Shown here one piece after another: positions 35,946 to 47,530 of a stretch of DNA of 64,000 nucleotides. Position 1 is the first letter of the stretch. Each line of letters begins with the position of its first letter. Where the stretch lies: contig JAVHKY010000030.1 in the NCBI GenBank assembly GCA_035079385.1, positions 8,099,001-8,163,000 on the forward strand. Direction: 5' to 3'. The DNA comes from Aspidiotus rigidus. Its lineage: Eukaryota > Arthropoda > Insecta > Hemiptera > Diaspididae. The translations under genes and the position numbers were made by a program. Under the pieces are notes generated by a model. It saw only the letters and a list, made by a program, of their open reading frames with translations, had not been told where the DNA came from and did no database searches.

Positions 35946-36538
35946 TGCTGCAATTTTCACACTCATCAAAACAGCGGGTGTGTACTGGCGTTGAACAACA
36001 GTCTGTTAACATTACTCCTATTTCATCAAGAGTGATGGGCACGTTGCAAAAGGGGCAGAGAAGATTTTTACGTTTGCGTTTACTTGCTGGCTGTGTCACA
36101 GTATCTATCTTACGTTTTCATCCTTTGCGGCTACCTTCATCTCTATCGGCACTACTTTTGTTGAACGTTAATTGCTTGTCGTTACGTTTTGGGTCAGTTT
36201 TGCACGGAAGTTCACGTTTCAAATTTGTTACCTATAGAGTTAGGACAAGAGATATTTCCAGCACGGATTTCCTCGCCTTCTTTTTGGGCCTCATCCGTTG
36301 CACTCGTCAGTTCCTCTCGTGCTCCCAGTGTAACATCCGAACCAGACCTGACCAATTTTTCGACTTCCTTCATGACATGAAAATATTTTGTGAATTGGGA
36401 GGTTCCGTGACTAGCAGCTAGGGTAGCTATGTTGAGCATGACGGGGAGTATTTTGTTGTACTTTTCGCGTGGCTTCATTGTTGTAGGCGAATTACTTCCA
36501 GGGATATCCTCAAACGAAATCCAGTCATACTTACTCAT
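35946..36538 (-). pseudogene. Decayed gene with NLS and RING-like zinc-binding tail, - strand
   Basis: ATG at 36538 opens 108 residues (MSKYDWISFEDIPGSNSPTT...) with a long acidic/helical middle. A frameshift near 36215 and one in-frame TGA near 36125 separate this from a tail that is basic (KRKRK) and then cysteine-rich: CPFC, DCC, HTRC and CENC, ending in a stop at about 35946. The Cys/His spacing resembles a RING or related zinc-binding fold. The order helical domain, nuclear signal, zinc module suits a DNA-virus or transposon accessory protein. The family was not identified. Confidence 0.5.
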
Positions 36539-36689
36539 TGCACACCCTTAACCGGTTATCTGTACTTACAAATAACGTTTTACTCGTCGGTATGGCAGCA
36601 AACAGTGAAATAGACTATCTTTTAGGAAATTTCACGAGGAACATTTTTTGTATAGAAAGTTTCTCGAGATATTGATGAAGAATTGAGGG

Positions 36690-36795
36690 CGCCGCGAGCC
36701 ATGCAGTGAGCCTGAGGGGTCTCGACTTTTAGTATGTTATTTCAGACACCAAACCTGAGACATTTCCGTCAAATCTAGAACTTACACCCAAAATG
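36690..36795 (+). repeat. Inverted repeat pair, right arm
   Basis: Inverse copy of 32630-32730, sharing GTTATTTCAGAC, CACCAAACCTGA, ACATTTCCGTCAAATCTA and CACCCAAAATGC. About nine of ten bases agree in the core. The two arms bracket the SINE, the NUMT and the virus-like segment. Confidence 0.75.
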
Positions 36796-38500
36796 CGCGG
36801 TTTGACTTTTTTTGTACTAATTGCCAACTTAATTATAAAATGTAACCGAGGGGAGCGAGTTTTCATCACTCTTGGCTTCGTCGCTGAGTACCAAATTTTG
36901 ATGCATAATCGGTATGCTTTGATCAGAGATATATAATTTATATCAAAAACAAATTTAGAATGTCTTCAGAAGTTTTTACTTCCTTGGAATCGGTATAGAT
37001 TTCTTTTTGAACAGATTTATGATACACCCGTACTTTTTCCGGCGTTTGTTGAACTCTCAAGCCAAGCACAGTTAGCTATTGCACTCCATCGCGTTATGTC
37101 ATGTCAGCCCCTCTTTATAACCTCATAATAAACCGTAGATTCTTCGTCCATTTTTTGTATCCATAGCCTATTTTACTTCATGGTCTGGTCAATGGCCTTA
37201 TTTTTTTCTTTTCTTAGATCTCGTCTTGAGTTCCTGAGAGACCGTTGCATGCGATGGCGATAAAGAAATAAAACCTAATCAAAAGAATGCGACGAATTTT
37301 TAAGCGCTTGTCAAGTACCTACTACCTTTTCATGACCATGCGTCATCAATTTTGAATCGCCTATTGTTCTTTCAACTCGGCATCGTTCGGTCCAATTACC
37401 GCAGAGTGTTCAGTGATCCTTTATTATTAATTACATTTTCAATGCGTTCGTCTAATCTTTCATTTCATACCTTAATAGAGTTTCTGGGTTGAAGTATACA
37501 TATATACCAGTATATGCTGAAGAAACGTATCGGCGTGCGTACTGTGGTATCTTGTTAACACCCTGGGCAAGGTTAATATGATTGTGTACATTACTGAAGA
37601 AAAAAGAGAAATGATTATGAGTAATTTTTCGTTAGGTTTCAAGTCCACGGAGTTTGTAGCTGCAACTATGTTTAAAAATAGATCGATAGGGTCGTAAATT
37701 TAAATATTCTTCCTTGAATCACGAATGTTAAAATTTTTTTTATTTTTGAGCGAAAACATTTTTTTTTTTTTTTCACTATACGACTCAGAAGCGTCCTAAA
37801 AAGAGAAAAAAGGTTTGCAACATTATTTTTGATACAAAAGTTCGAAGTTCGAGCTTCTGTGTTTTAAAGTAAAACTGGCTGAATTACCAAGATAGGAAAC
37901 GGTAAAATTATATTCCATTTTGTTCTAATCGCCTACGTTGTCTTATTGAGAAAATACTGTTCGCCATTAACCACTTTCATCGAAAGTTGAGAAGAATTGA
38001 TCGTGGAGAAAATAATCGTGAGAAGTTTGCGCAAACTGATAAAACATAATTTTGAACTTTCCTAGTTTTTCTTAAACGTATCTTTACCTAGTTGATGGCC
38101 ATGGCTATTGAATGGCTTTAAAAAAGACGGGAAGTAGAAAAATAGTATTCTAATCTGTCTTAGAATTCGTTCGTGTAGTTCTTTTCGTTGTCGAAAATAA
38201 TTTCGTAAAAGTTTTTATCTGTTTTCAGAAAATTTGATAATTTTTGCTTTTTCTGGTGATTCCCGCACCAAACCAGTACGAGCGGACACGACCTGTGGAT
38301 ATGTTAGAGGTGTTAAAATGTGTGTAAATTTATCACTTGAACAAGCAAAAAAGAGATTACCGTTTGGAATTTGAGAGAATTTTTCTGGCAAAGCCAAATA
38401 AATAAAGACCATGTTTTATGTCTATTATTAAATGACCTCATTTATATTTCAAGGTCACGCATGCTCTGTGATAAAACCATGGCCTAGCTTGTGAATCTTT
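36796..38500. other. Spacer, nothing recognised
   Basis: A+T-rich, with poly-T runs near 37760. No gene is supported on either strand. Confidence 0.45.
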
Positions 38501-38770
38501 CTCACGGAGACATACGCCCCCGTTCTTGGACTAATGTAGGTGTGGTGCACTGTAAAATAAGCCAGCTACCTCGGGTGGGAGGAGGAGCTCACTTGTTCCT
38601 GACGTACTGCATTTTGAGCTGTCTTGGTTACGAGTATGGCTCCGTTCTAGGATTAATATAGGCATAGTGTACTTTAAGATGAGCTATCTAGTCCACGGGG
38701 GGCTCACTCGCAACATTAAACTTTACTAGGTCTCCCAGACCTAACATAAGCCTGACATACAGCAGTATGA
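38500..38770. repeat. Diverged direct duplication, about 125 bp
   Basis: CGTTCTTGGACTAATGTAGG..GTGCACTGTAAAATAAGCCAGCTA near 38521 is repeated as CGTTCTAGGATTAATATAGG..GTGTACTTTAAGATGAGCTATCTA near 38643. Both are followed by a G-rich run and GCTCAC. No coding sense is seen. Confidence 0.6.
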
Positions 38771-39630
38771 AAGCCTATACTGAACCACTTATAGATTACA
38801 AGGATGAGGGAAGGTAGATCAAACTCGCAAATTTCAGAATCAGGCTCGAGATTACGGTTGATGACCTCAGAGGCGTATTTACCATGATCCTAACGAAACT
38901 GAAGCTTTGGGTGGCAAAATTTTGAGGGTCCCACAACCGAAAAAAATAGAATCTGAAAGGGCGGAGAATCGGAGGTTAGCTTCAGGGTGGCAAAGTGTTT
39001 AACCCGCCTCTGGATGGCGTCATCAGCTGGTAACATCATAGTTGGAGAGACCCTCGGGGTCATGGCAGAAGACAAAACTAGCTGATGACGTCATAGTTTA
39101 TTATAAAAGAAGAGAAAGGATACACTATACAGGATTATTAGGGCCTAGACCTAGTAAAAAGCTAGTATGACGAAGGCTTAGACACTTATAAGTCGGGTAC
39201 TCGCAAACGGAGAGGGACAAAATTAGTTCCAAAAACATCTGTCTGTATGCCCACGCAAATTTTGGAATTGGCCTGATGGTCGAGCTATTGTTTTCCAAGT
39301 CCCAAGGTCATCTGCACGGCGCGCGCGCAAATTTTGGAATTGGAGCAGGGGGGAGGAGGGGTCAGAGCAAAGATATGAAACATGTCAAAAAGCCAGTAGC
39401 AGGTCCCCTTTTCTCTTCAGTTGTGCAGCTTTCTAACGGACCGTGAAGCCAAAGTCTCCTTCTCTTATCATTTCAAAGTTTCGAAAATTTCTAGCCCTCC
39501 TCTTCTACAGAAAATCCAAATGGTACCCTTATTGCCGTGAGAACCTCTCCGTTGAAGATATCTTTTCATACCTAAACCTCCGAAATCATCGCGACTTCAC
39601 TTTCCGCGTCAATTGCTATTATTTTTATCA
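38771..39630. other. Repeat-derived spacer
   Basis: Holds inverted GATGGCGTCATCAGCTGG and GCTGATGACGTCATAG motifs near 39015 and 39082, and two GCGCAAATTTTGGAATTGG copies near 39254 and 39328. It appears made of decayed copies of the same dispersed family. Confidence 0.45.
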
Positions 39631-39946
39631 GGGAACCTGTTTATGGGGGGTTATTTGAGAAAATCAGCGTGCGCCATCCGGCAAAAAACTTGAGAAAATT
39701 TCGTCTTTCGAGCTATACATGGTAGGAGGGGGACTTGAAAAAATTCCGACTTTCGAGATACATATGATAGAAAGATAGGAGGGGGACTTGGAATAATTTC
39801 GACCTCCGAGCTATTTATGATAGGAGAGGGATTCAGAATGGATCTAGGTCACTGATGACGTCCTATTTTATACTAGGTTTATAGTAGGTCTAGGCTTTCT
39901 TGACTTCTCAATACTAAATCCAATTTGACTCATAAAACAGGTTCCC
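39631..39946. mobile_element. Satellite-bearing element with GGGAACCTGTTTTAT inverted ends
   Basis: Starts GGGAACCTGTTTATGGGGGG and ends CATAAAACAGGTTCCC, inverse copies apart from one missing T. Inside are three or four tandem units of the GGGGGACTTGAAAAAATTCC / GACTTTCGAGCTATACATG type. It has no coding capacity. This is the neatest complete copy in the window and shows that the inverted ends and the tandem unit belong to one element. Confidence 0.75.
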
Positions 39947-40861
39947 TGCATTCCTCGTTCAACTTCGTTAAGGAAGCGTCCTTTTTTTTTTAACAAGAAA
40001 AGATGCAGTTCAATCTCTCTCTCCCATGTAAGGGGTACCTTTTTTATTCTTCCCTTTACTTTCTCTCTAATATGTGATTAAATTTTTCGTCATACTTATA
40101 TATTTAACTCTATTGTGAAAATGGATTTTGTAAAAAAAAAAAAAATACAAGACAAAGTCGAAGAATGTACAGTCGTCTATTTTTATTGCTTCTTGATTTG
40201 AACGTAAGTAATTTTTTACTATTTCTTCCAATTTCCTTTCCTTTTTCTCGATAAACAATTTCTCTAGTTTTGTCATCAAATTTATCCTCATTGTCAATTT
40301 ATCCGAGACAATTATTGAATGTAATGCGAGGAGTAATCAACACAGCGATATAATTATTACAGGTTTCCCTGTTTGAAAGAAGCTTGTGAGATAATTTCGA
40401 GGTGTCCACGTGTTATTTACAAGACACAATTCTAAACTTCGTTTTGTTTGCAAACAAAATTAACGCGCTCTGAAAACTTTTAAAAATGTATGAAGCTTTT
40501 AGCGTACATTCGATCCTGCTCGTTGTGCAGTGTGATGTATTTGTGAATTTGTCAAGCTGGCCTCAATTAGTAATAATCAGAAACTATAACTACGATCGTT
40601 TTGGACCCATCTTCTTGTAGTTGGTTTATAAGCAAGTGATTTAGGTTGCAATACGCATATAGTGCCGTAGAGCTTTATAATATACAGATTGGAATTCTCT
40701 TGATAACATGCGAATCGGAGTGACGGTTTTATGGTACCCTCTTAGGAACAGATGTGATGGAGTTGAATGGTGATACAAAGTTGTGGAGACCTGGAGATAC
40801 ATGGAAAAGACCAGAATGGATTAAAGGAATGCGATGGTCTGTTTCAAATCCTGATTCGGAG
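39947..40861. other. Spacer and LINE 3' flank
   Basis: The last 120 bases (about 40740-40861) may be the 3' untranslated tail of the LINE fragment on the - strand. The rest is unrecognised. Confidence 0.4.
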
Positions 40862-41830
40862 CTACTTGTGAAACATTAGGATGGAGTTAGGTAGTTTTTT
40901 TTTACGAGCTCTTCGACTACTCAACGGGTCATTAGTTTTTACAGGGTTGACGGAGAAGAGTGAGGTGAGTAAGGCAAGTATAGATGTATAGATGGCAGAT
41001 AGTTCGGCAGAATATATAAAGGTTGAGTTTTTCAAACGAAAGTGTGAGATTTCACCATTAATGGAGAAGGCGTAGCCAGTTTCAGGGCTCGATTTGCAAC
41101 CATCTGTAAAGCACAGGTTGTGGGAAGGGAAGTCGTTATAAATTATGTCATTAATGTGTCTTATATAGATTACATTGGCTGATTTTGGTAGGTTGGCCAG
41201 GTCGAGGCGAATGAGAGGTGATGAGGTTGTCAATGGAGGAGCGGATAAAAATACGGGGAGAAGGGGCTGAAATTCGAGATGGTGGTTGAGATGAGATTCT
41301 AATGAGAGACGTAGAGAATTTTGGGGGTGGAGAGAGGGTTGGTAGGTAGGGAGATGGGGAAAATGGGCTGTAGACGCGAGGAAATTGGCTGTAATCGATA
41401 ATGAACGGAATTCTAAAGGGGGAATGCCTGCCTCAGCGCATAGGCTGAGCGTGGAGCTAGTTCTTAAGGCACCGAGAGCTAAACGTAAAGCTGTAGATTG
41501 AATTGTATCTAGGAATTTTAGGGAGGATTTATTAGCCTGCCTGTAGATATGGGACCTGTAGCCCAGTTGAGAACGAATTAGTGAGTTGTATAGTTGGAGG
41601 AGGAGCTTGTAACTGCAACCAGTGCGAGTGTGGGATAGATATTTTAGGATATTTAATGAGTTTAGACATTTGGCTTTTAGAAGTTTAATGTGGGGATTCC
41701 AGGAATGTTTGGAATCGAAGGTGAGGCCGAGAAATTTAGTGCGGGATTCAGGCTGATCAGGAAGATCTGTGGGATGAGTTGGGAGGGGAGACGTGAGCGG
41801 CTTGGCGTATCCCTGAAGTATTACTACTAA
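40862..41830 (-). pseudogene. 5'-truncated LINE: reverse transcriptase end plus RNase H
   Basis: One - strand frame stays open for 322 codons from just after a TGA at 41831-41833, without an ATG at its start. It reads SRTKFLGLTFDSKHSWNPHI, then LLQLYNSLIRSQLGYRSHIY and IQSTALRLALGALRTSSTL, the standard order after the catalytic core in Jockey/I-type LINE reverse transcriptases. RNase H follows: FTDGCKSSPETGYAF carries the first Asp and YSAELSAIYTSI the Glu. The YADD-type catalytic box is missing because the copy is 5'-truncated. The frame ends at 40862 with a Lys/Arg-rich stretch, perhaps a shifted end. Intact over almost 1 kb, it inserted fairly recently. Confidence 0.88.
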
Positions 41831-42358
41831 TCAATATCATATTTTATACTGTTTCTGATATTCAAATACATTGCGTACTTTATATAATATATTGCACTGG
41901 ACCATCTGAAAAACGAGTACCATCATGTTAATATGAACTTTGTACGTAATTCAACTCAATCACAAATGATTGTCAATAAGATAAATAAAATAGTGGATTG
42001 AACGATTCAGCGAGGAGATGGAGATTCAGTTCGTATACTTTTGTTCCTCGAACCAAGTGATAGAAAAACTATGACGTCACCTCAGCTCTTAAAATCCTGT
42101 GGGCTGGGTATCGGGTAATTCTTCTTGTAACCGCAAGCTCCTTCGGGTATTTTCGTGAACATTCAAAATAATAATATATATGAAAATTGTCTTAAAATTT
42201 ATTTGTTGCAATTTTCCGTATAAGCTTTTCCCCCTTCCTTAATATAAAGTTGAATTTTTTCAAGTCTCTTCGGGTACCTTTGTGGAGCATCGGAAACTTC
42301 GGAAAAAAACGACAGCTCTCTTAAAACGAAGTTAAATGAGGAATATAGGGAATCTGTT
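41831..42358. other. Spacer with repeat scraps
   Basis: Two short CTTCGGGTA..TTTCG phrases near 42133 and 42268 recall the dispersed family. No gene is seen. Confidence 0.4.
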
Positions 42359-42625
42359 CTATGGGTCGAATTGGTTTTGATACTGAGAATTCAGATTAGA
42401 ATCTTGAAGAGTCTTAAATTTTTCTGAGTATCTTGTATCATGGTTTATATAGCCTGAAAGTAAAAGTCCAATAGGAGGGAACCTCCAAGCCCGAGCTATA
42501 CTCGTATATGATAGGAGGGGGGCTTGTACAATTTTTTCCAATGATTTTGGACTTGGACCATTTCTGAGCGAATTTTTTGAAATGACCCTCCATAGAACAG
42601 ATTCCCTCTTGATAGTGCAAAAGTT
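42359..42625. repeat. Dispersed satellite-family copy
   Basis: Contains GAGCTATACTCGTATATGAT, AGGAGGGGGGCTTGTACAAT and the family end TGACCCTCCATAGAACAGAT. The - strand open frames here are by-products of the repeat. Confidence 0.65.
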
Positions 42626-44929
42626 TGATCTTTGCAATACTATATTCGCGAACAGAACGGAATGTTTCATTTTAGAAATCTTGGTACATTAGATATATTT
42701 TCCAAACACAAACTGTAAAAATTTTCAGCAATGTAATTGAAGTTGGAACTACAAGATATTGTTTCTGAGGTAAATTGCGTAATCTTAAATTTGTACAACT
42801 ACATAAACTACTTGATTGTGTTGAAGACGCTCTCTGAACGGAAATTTCCGGTGAGGAGACGCGACATCAATTTTTCATTCATTTCTTCATCACTAACCCA
42901 AGCAAATCAACTTACGTCTCTTTCCTGAGATGAAGCTGAATGAGTTATGAAACTCGAATACATTTACTCTTGAAATTAATGAAGCAATTATATTGTGCGA
43001 ATATATAGCACCTGCCACTTTGCAGGAATTTTAATTTACGGTATCCATACTTAGTACAGATTAACGATGTGGAACAAAAAAGAATCATAATTTCATCGAG
43101 ATGGTTTTCACGTTTTCAAAGCAACTTCAAACTCGTGAGCAAAATGCTCAGTAGTCATTTTCAGTAAGAAAAGCTCCGAATTGTTTATCCTATGGCGTGA
43201 GGAAGCAGTTGATAGAATTCTATTTTTAACATAATCTGCTTTTGTTTCTCATTTAGAGCTGCAACATTGGACATAGAAAATTACGCACACAGAATATGTG
43301 TATGTGTAACTCGCTTCAATGAAGATGAGAATGCGTAATTAGAGGGATATATCTCGACGGTAGACGAAAAGAAAACTCAGCGGAAATTTTTTCAAATATA
43401 ATACTAAAGTGGCACTTCACTCGTATAGTATTGTTTCATTAACACGCCCAATAATTACATTATTTTGTCGCATCTTATTCATATGTAGCAGGCAGTCGCT
43501 TCTTTCATACTTCTATAATAGAACAATGAACATCGATTTTATGTACCAAATCTAAAATAATGGAAAATGTTACTCGTATTTGCGCTTGAATCACTTTTGA
43601 CGAGACAGGTACACAATTTCTAATCAAACTTTGACAGATATATTTAAGTCTGAAGTTTACAGGGAGGGAGGAAGTTTAGCGTTCTTGGATTATAATAGAA
43701 CTATACTCTTTAAGTAGGTTATGGGTTCTCTATTTCCTCTCTCTTTCTTGCTTCTCTTCGCTAATTATCGACGCTTTACGATATACTACGATAATATTAA
43801 GTTCAAACGTTCCGTCGGTCAATGTGAATGTCAAAGTTGTTAATTTTTGTCTTTATCGGCGTGGCCTCTGACGTTGACATGAGAATTAAAATAATTCTTC
43901 GGCGGTCGCGTATCCTTGTCCCATGCATTCGTAAAATTTATGACCTACCCCACTATCCCCATATCAATTGCTTTAAACTATCTCGACATTAATCATAAAA
44001 AAGCTCAGTCGCTCCAGTCTCAAGATAATTAACCTCATTACATGTCACAAATGGTATACAATTCTTCGAATCAATGAATTTACAGTACTCAAAGAATAAT
44101 TGCCGTTAAAGAAGCAATAAAAAGAAATTCTCATAATATAGCAACATGTTCTTCTCTTTGCACCTGGACGAAAACCAATTTCTTCTCGCAAATACCATCC
44201 GGCATTTATTTAAAACTGAAAGTAAAAAGATGAATTACAGATGTTCTACCCACACTGTAAAAATACAGTTATTATTGCGCGTTATTACGAGTGTATGATG
44301 TTGGTGCAAATCATTAACGTATTCATGGTTATGTCTTTTTTCGACTTCTCGCGAGAAGTTATACAAAATGTGTTTTCATTTTCTGTTAATGAAGATCAAA
44401 TTGCATGTCTTTTTAGCCAAGAATTGTGAATCCTTAGCGTTACAATCTAATTAGCAGAAGTCAGAAAACATGGATAGCCGAGAGAGGAGCGTGGCGCCTC
44501 CTTGGTAATGTCTATCCAAGATTTATTAGGTATATTGCTTCACGTCTAGCTTATGAGTATGACGTTATGATGGTAGTGCCTATGGATGCAAGATATGACA
44601 TGCACCCCAAACTGAGCAGTTTGGAAAAGAAATCAGGGAGTGGGTATATCAATTTCTTTCTTCTCTGAAGAATTGAAATCGTTGTTCCTAAAATTCTGGA
44701 AATAAATGGGCAGTCGGAAAGCTAAATTGTGACCTCCTAGAGGCTGAATTTTTGTTCCCTACCTCAGGTAGACTGAGAAAGGCTGTGGGCAGATAATCAG
44801 AAAGATTTCCTATTTGATATGTTGCATATGACATTTCAGTGGAAGCACTTCATGAGTAGGTATCACAATTTGCACGTCTTAGAAAGAGGAAGTGCATTCA
44901 TTATGACGAGTGATTCTTGCGAGTTTTCG
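42626..44929. other. Spacer, nothing recognised
   Basis: About 2.3 kb of A+T-rich sequence without supported genes. Short frames at 42737 and 44241 lack splice support and similarity. Confidence 0.45.
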
Positions 44930-45910
44930 ACCCCCCTCCCTCTTCCTCCATCTCACGTAAAATTTCCCGATCAGAAAAACAGCAAAGGAGAGCTTATCCA
45001 TTTAAAACTTACAAATCAGGTGTGAGAATGACTTTTAACTGGGAACCCGTTCTCAGGGGGGTCGAAAAATTTGCCAGACGTCGTACGCCATGTTAGGTTA
45101 GGTTCAAATACCATTGGCGAAAATGATTCAAGTGTCCCTCCTATCCACAGATATAGAACTAAATACCTAGATATCAGACTCGTCAAAGTATCTGTGAGCG
45201 TCGCAGGCACAAGCGTTAGGTGAGAGCGGTGCAGGGTATGTTACTGTTTAACACGCGTGTTATGATAGGTATATTTTAAATAATTTAAAATTGCCAAATA
45301 CTTTTCGCTACCGATTAAGGATATTCATGTGAAAATTTCAGCCTAATGAAATCAATTTTCGTTCAGTTATTCAAGTTCAAAGTTGTACAGAGTCTTGTGG
45401 GAATTCCGTTTTCTACCCGCACTCAGGCAAATGCTCATGCAACCGCCCATCACAAAAATTTAACACGCGTTAAATGGTAAATTTGATATACAGCTCGGAG
45501 ATCGAAATGTTTCTATGATTGGTAGGGGATTTGGAAAAATTTTGACTTTCGACCCTGCGACTTCACGATCTGATGACGTCATGAGTCAGTTAAATTTTTC
45601 TATGGCAAGGGACTTGAAAAATTTCCGACTTTTGACCATGTAACGTCACGATTTGATGACGTCAAAATGCTCTAAGTTATACCTTGGCAAAAATGGCATC
45701 AAAATGATTTGACAAAAAGTAGGATGCCGTTGAAAGTTTTGCAACGGCGAGCGGGGAACTCACAAGATCCGATATGCGGAAGGACTTTCAGAAAGTAGAA
45801 CTTATAAAAAATCCTATCATATATAGTTCGAGAGTCAAAATTTTTTTTAAGCCTCCTCCCGAAAATTATTCCAAGTCCCTCTCCTATCATATACAGGGGC
45901 AACCGATCTG
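44930..45910. repeat. Cluster of satellite-family fragments
   Basis: Family phrases recur: AACTGGGAACCCGTTCTCAG near 45037 (a degenerate inverted end), CAGCTCGGAGATCGAAATGT at 45493, AAATTTCCGACTTTTGACC at 45629 and CTATCATATATAGTTCGAGA at 45812. TGACGTCA palindromes occur at 45574 and 45657. A double TTAGG (TTAGGTTAGGTT near 45094) resembles the insect telomere unit but is too short to matter. Confidence 0.65.
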
Positions 45911-46399
45911 CACGTATGAAAAAATCGAAAAAAAAAAGACTCGAAAATACGTAGAAAAACATGAAATTTATTCGACGGATTACAAAAGATGTTCCAAATA
46001 TTCTCCGTTCACCGTGAATCATTAAGAAATCTAGCCGAAAAATTTTCTGGCATAGCCAAATAAATGGAGATCATGTTTCATGTCTCTTATATTTTATCAG
46101 TCATCTTGAAATATTTTAGTCTAGGTTTCTACTGGGTCAAGTGTTCGTGAGAAATTACTCATTTGCCCCCTTACCTTTCTTGGAGTCGTATAAGTCTTGT
46201 ATGAGAAATATTTTGAGCTATCCCACAGGTATATATGTGCACGCGCATGCGGTGTGTACTCGCGAATTTCAAAATCGGGGTACGATGAGACAAAAGACAT
46301 GAAACATGTCAAAAATTCGTAATACATAATCGTCGAGTCTTTTTCATGTGTTTTTTTTTTTTTTTTTTTTCATTCGTGCAAATCGGGTGCGTGCTTTTG

Positions 46400-46860
46400 C
46401 TCACCCTTATATAGCTCGAGAGGAGAAATTTTTTCGAGTCCCCTTCTTATTATAAAAGCTTGGAGGCTGAAATTTTTCATTCTCTCCCCTCTCTATCTTA
46501 TATATAGCTCAGACGCTGAAACTTTTCTAAACTCCTATCATATATAGTTCGAGTGTTCAAATCCCCACCTATCATATAAAGCTTAGGGCCTGAAATATTT
46601 CCAAGTCCGTCCCCCACCAATCATATACCAATATAGCTCAGAAGATGAAACTTTTCTGAGCTCCTATCATTTATAGCTAGAAAGTTGCCATTTTTCCGAG
46701 TCCCCCTTCTATCATATAAAGCTTGGGGGCTGAAATTTTTCCAAGTCGCCCCCCCCTCTATCATATATAGCCCAGAATCTGAACCTTTCTCAAGTTCCCT
46801 CCACCCCTATCATATATGGCTTAGAAGCTGAAATTTTTCCAAGTCCCAAAAATAATGATG
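46400..46860 (+). repeat. Satellite array with three-unit higher-order pattern
   Basis: About ten units of 40-50 bp, each ending TCATATA and starting AGCT. They fall into three kinds that repeat in order. Type A is AAGCTTGG.GGCTGAAATTTT, type B is AGCTCAGA..CTGAAACTTTT, and type C is AGTTCGAGTG or AGCTAGAAAG. The order A-B-C-A-B-C-A-B is visible from about 46456 onward, so the true period is about 135 bp. Confidence 0.7.
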
Positions 46861-47530
46861 TCACAATTCGAATGCGCTCGTTTTCTGTAAATACGCCCTC
46901 AACAAAAGGGATAGCGGGCTCCCCTCTAAAATTATTCAAGTCCCCCTCTTATCGAATAGTCCGGAGTCGGGACTCTGGAAAAATTTCATCTTTCGACTCT
47001 GTAACGTCACGATTTGATGACGTCAAAATGCTCTAAGTTATACCTTGGCAAAAATGACGTCAAAATGGTCCAAGTTACATCTTGGCAAAATTTATCCCAA
47101 GTCCCTTTCCTATCATATAGCTCGGAGGTGGGACTTGGAAACTTTATGACTTACGATCTAACTACGTCATAGGTCAGTGAAATTTTTTTAACTCCCTTGC
47201 GGGACTTGGAAAAATTTCAACTTTTGAGCTATATTATATGATGGGAAGGGGATTTAGAAAAATTTCAACTTCAATTTATACTTAAGTACATAAATAAAGG
47301 TTTTATCAACTCAGTTCCACACCCTGGAGGTCGAGTTGATAATACGTTTTTTTTGCTAGTGGTTTACAGTTGATCATGTTTTTTTTTTTTCGTATTTAAT
47401 TTGAGCTCCCTCCTATCATATATTGCGCGGAGGTCAAAATTTTTTCAAGTATCATTTTTGTTTTGGCCGTACGTCACACGGCGCACTGCAAATTTGTCGA
47501 AAAACCTCCCGTAGAATAGGTTTCCTTTTA
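46861..47530. repeat. Satellite-family units in both orientations
   Basis: Units such as AAGTCCCCCTCTTATCGAAT and GGGACTTGGAAAAATTTCAA appear in opposite orientations, separated by TGACGTCA (47018) and two TACCTTGGCAAAAATG phrases. Near 47440-47520 the ACGTCACACGGCGCACTGCA tail and CCGTAGAATAGGTTTCC end match the HELQ-intron copy. Confidence 0.65.

Noticed and set aside
35945..36421. 158-residue + strand frame
   Set aside because: It is the shadow of the - strand segment whose tail carries the Cys/His cluster.
45090..45104. TTAGGTTAGGTT, insect telomere-like unit
   Set aside because: Only two units, within a repeat fragment; too short to mean a telomeric insertion.
45571..45600. CTGATGA motif suggesting a hammerhead ribozyme
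   Set aside because: The GAAA core and flanking stems are missing; it is one of the TGACGTCA repeat motifs. The Penelope-like region was also checked and has no hammerhead core.
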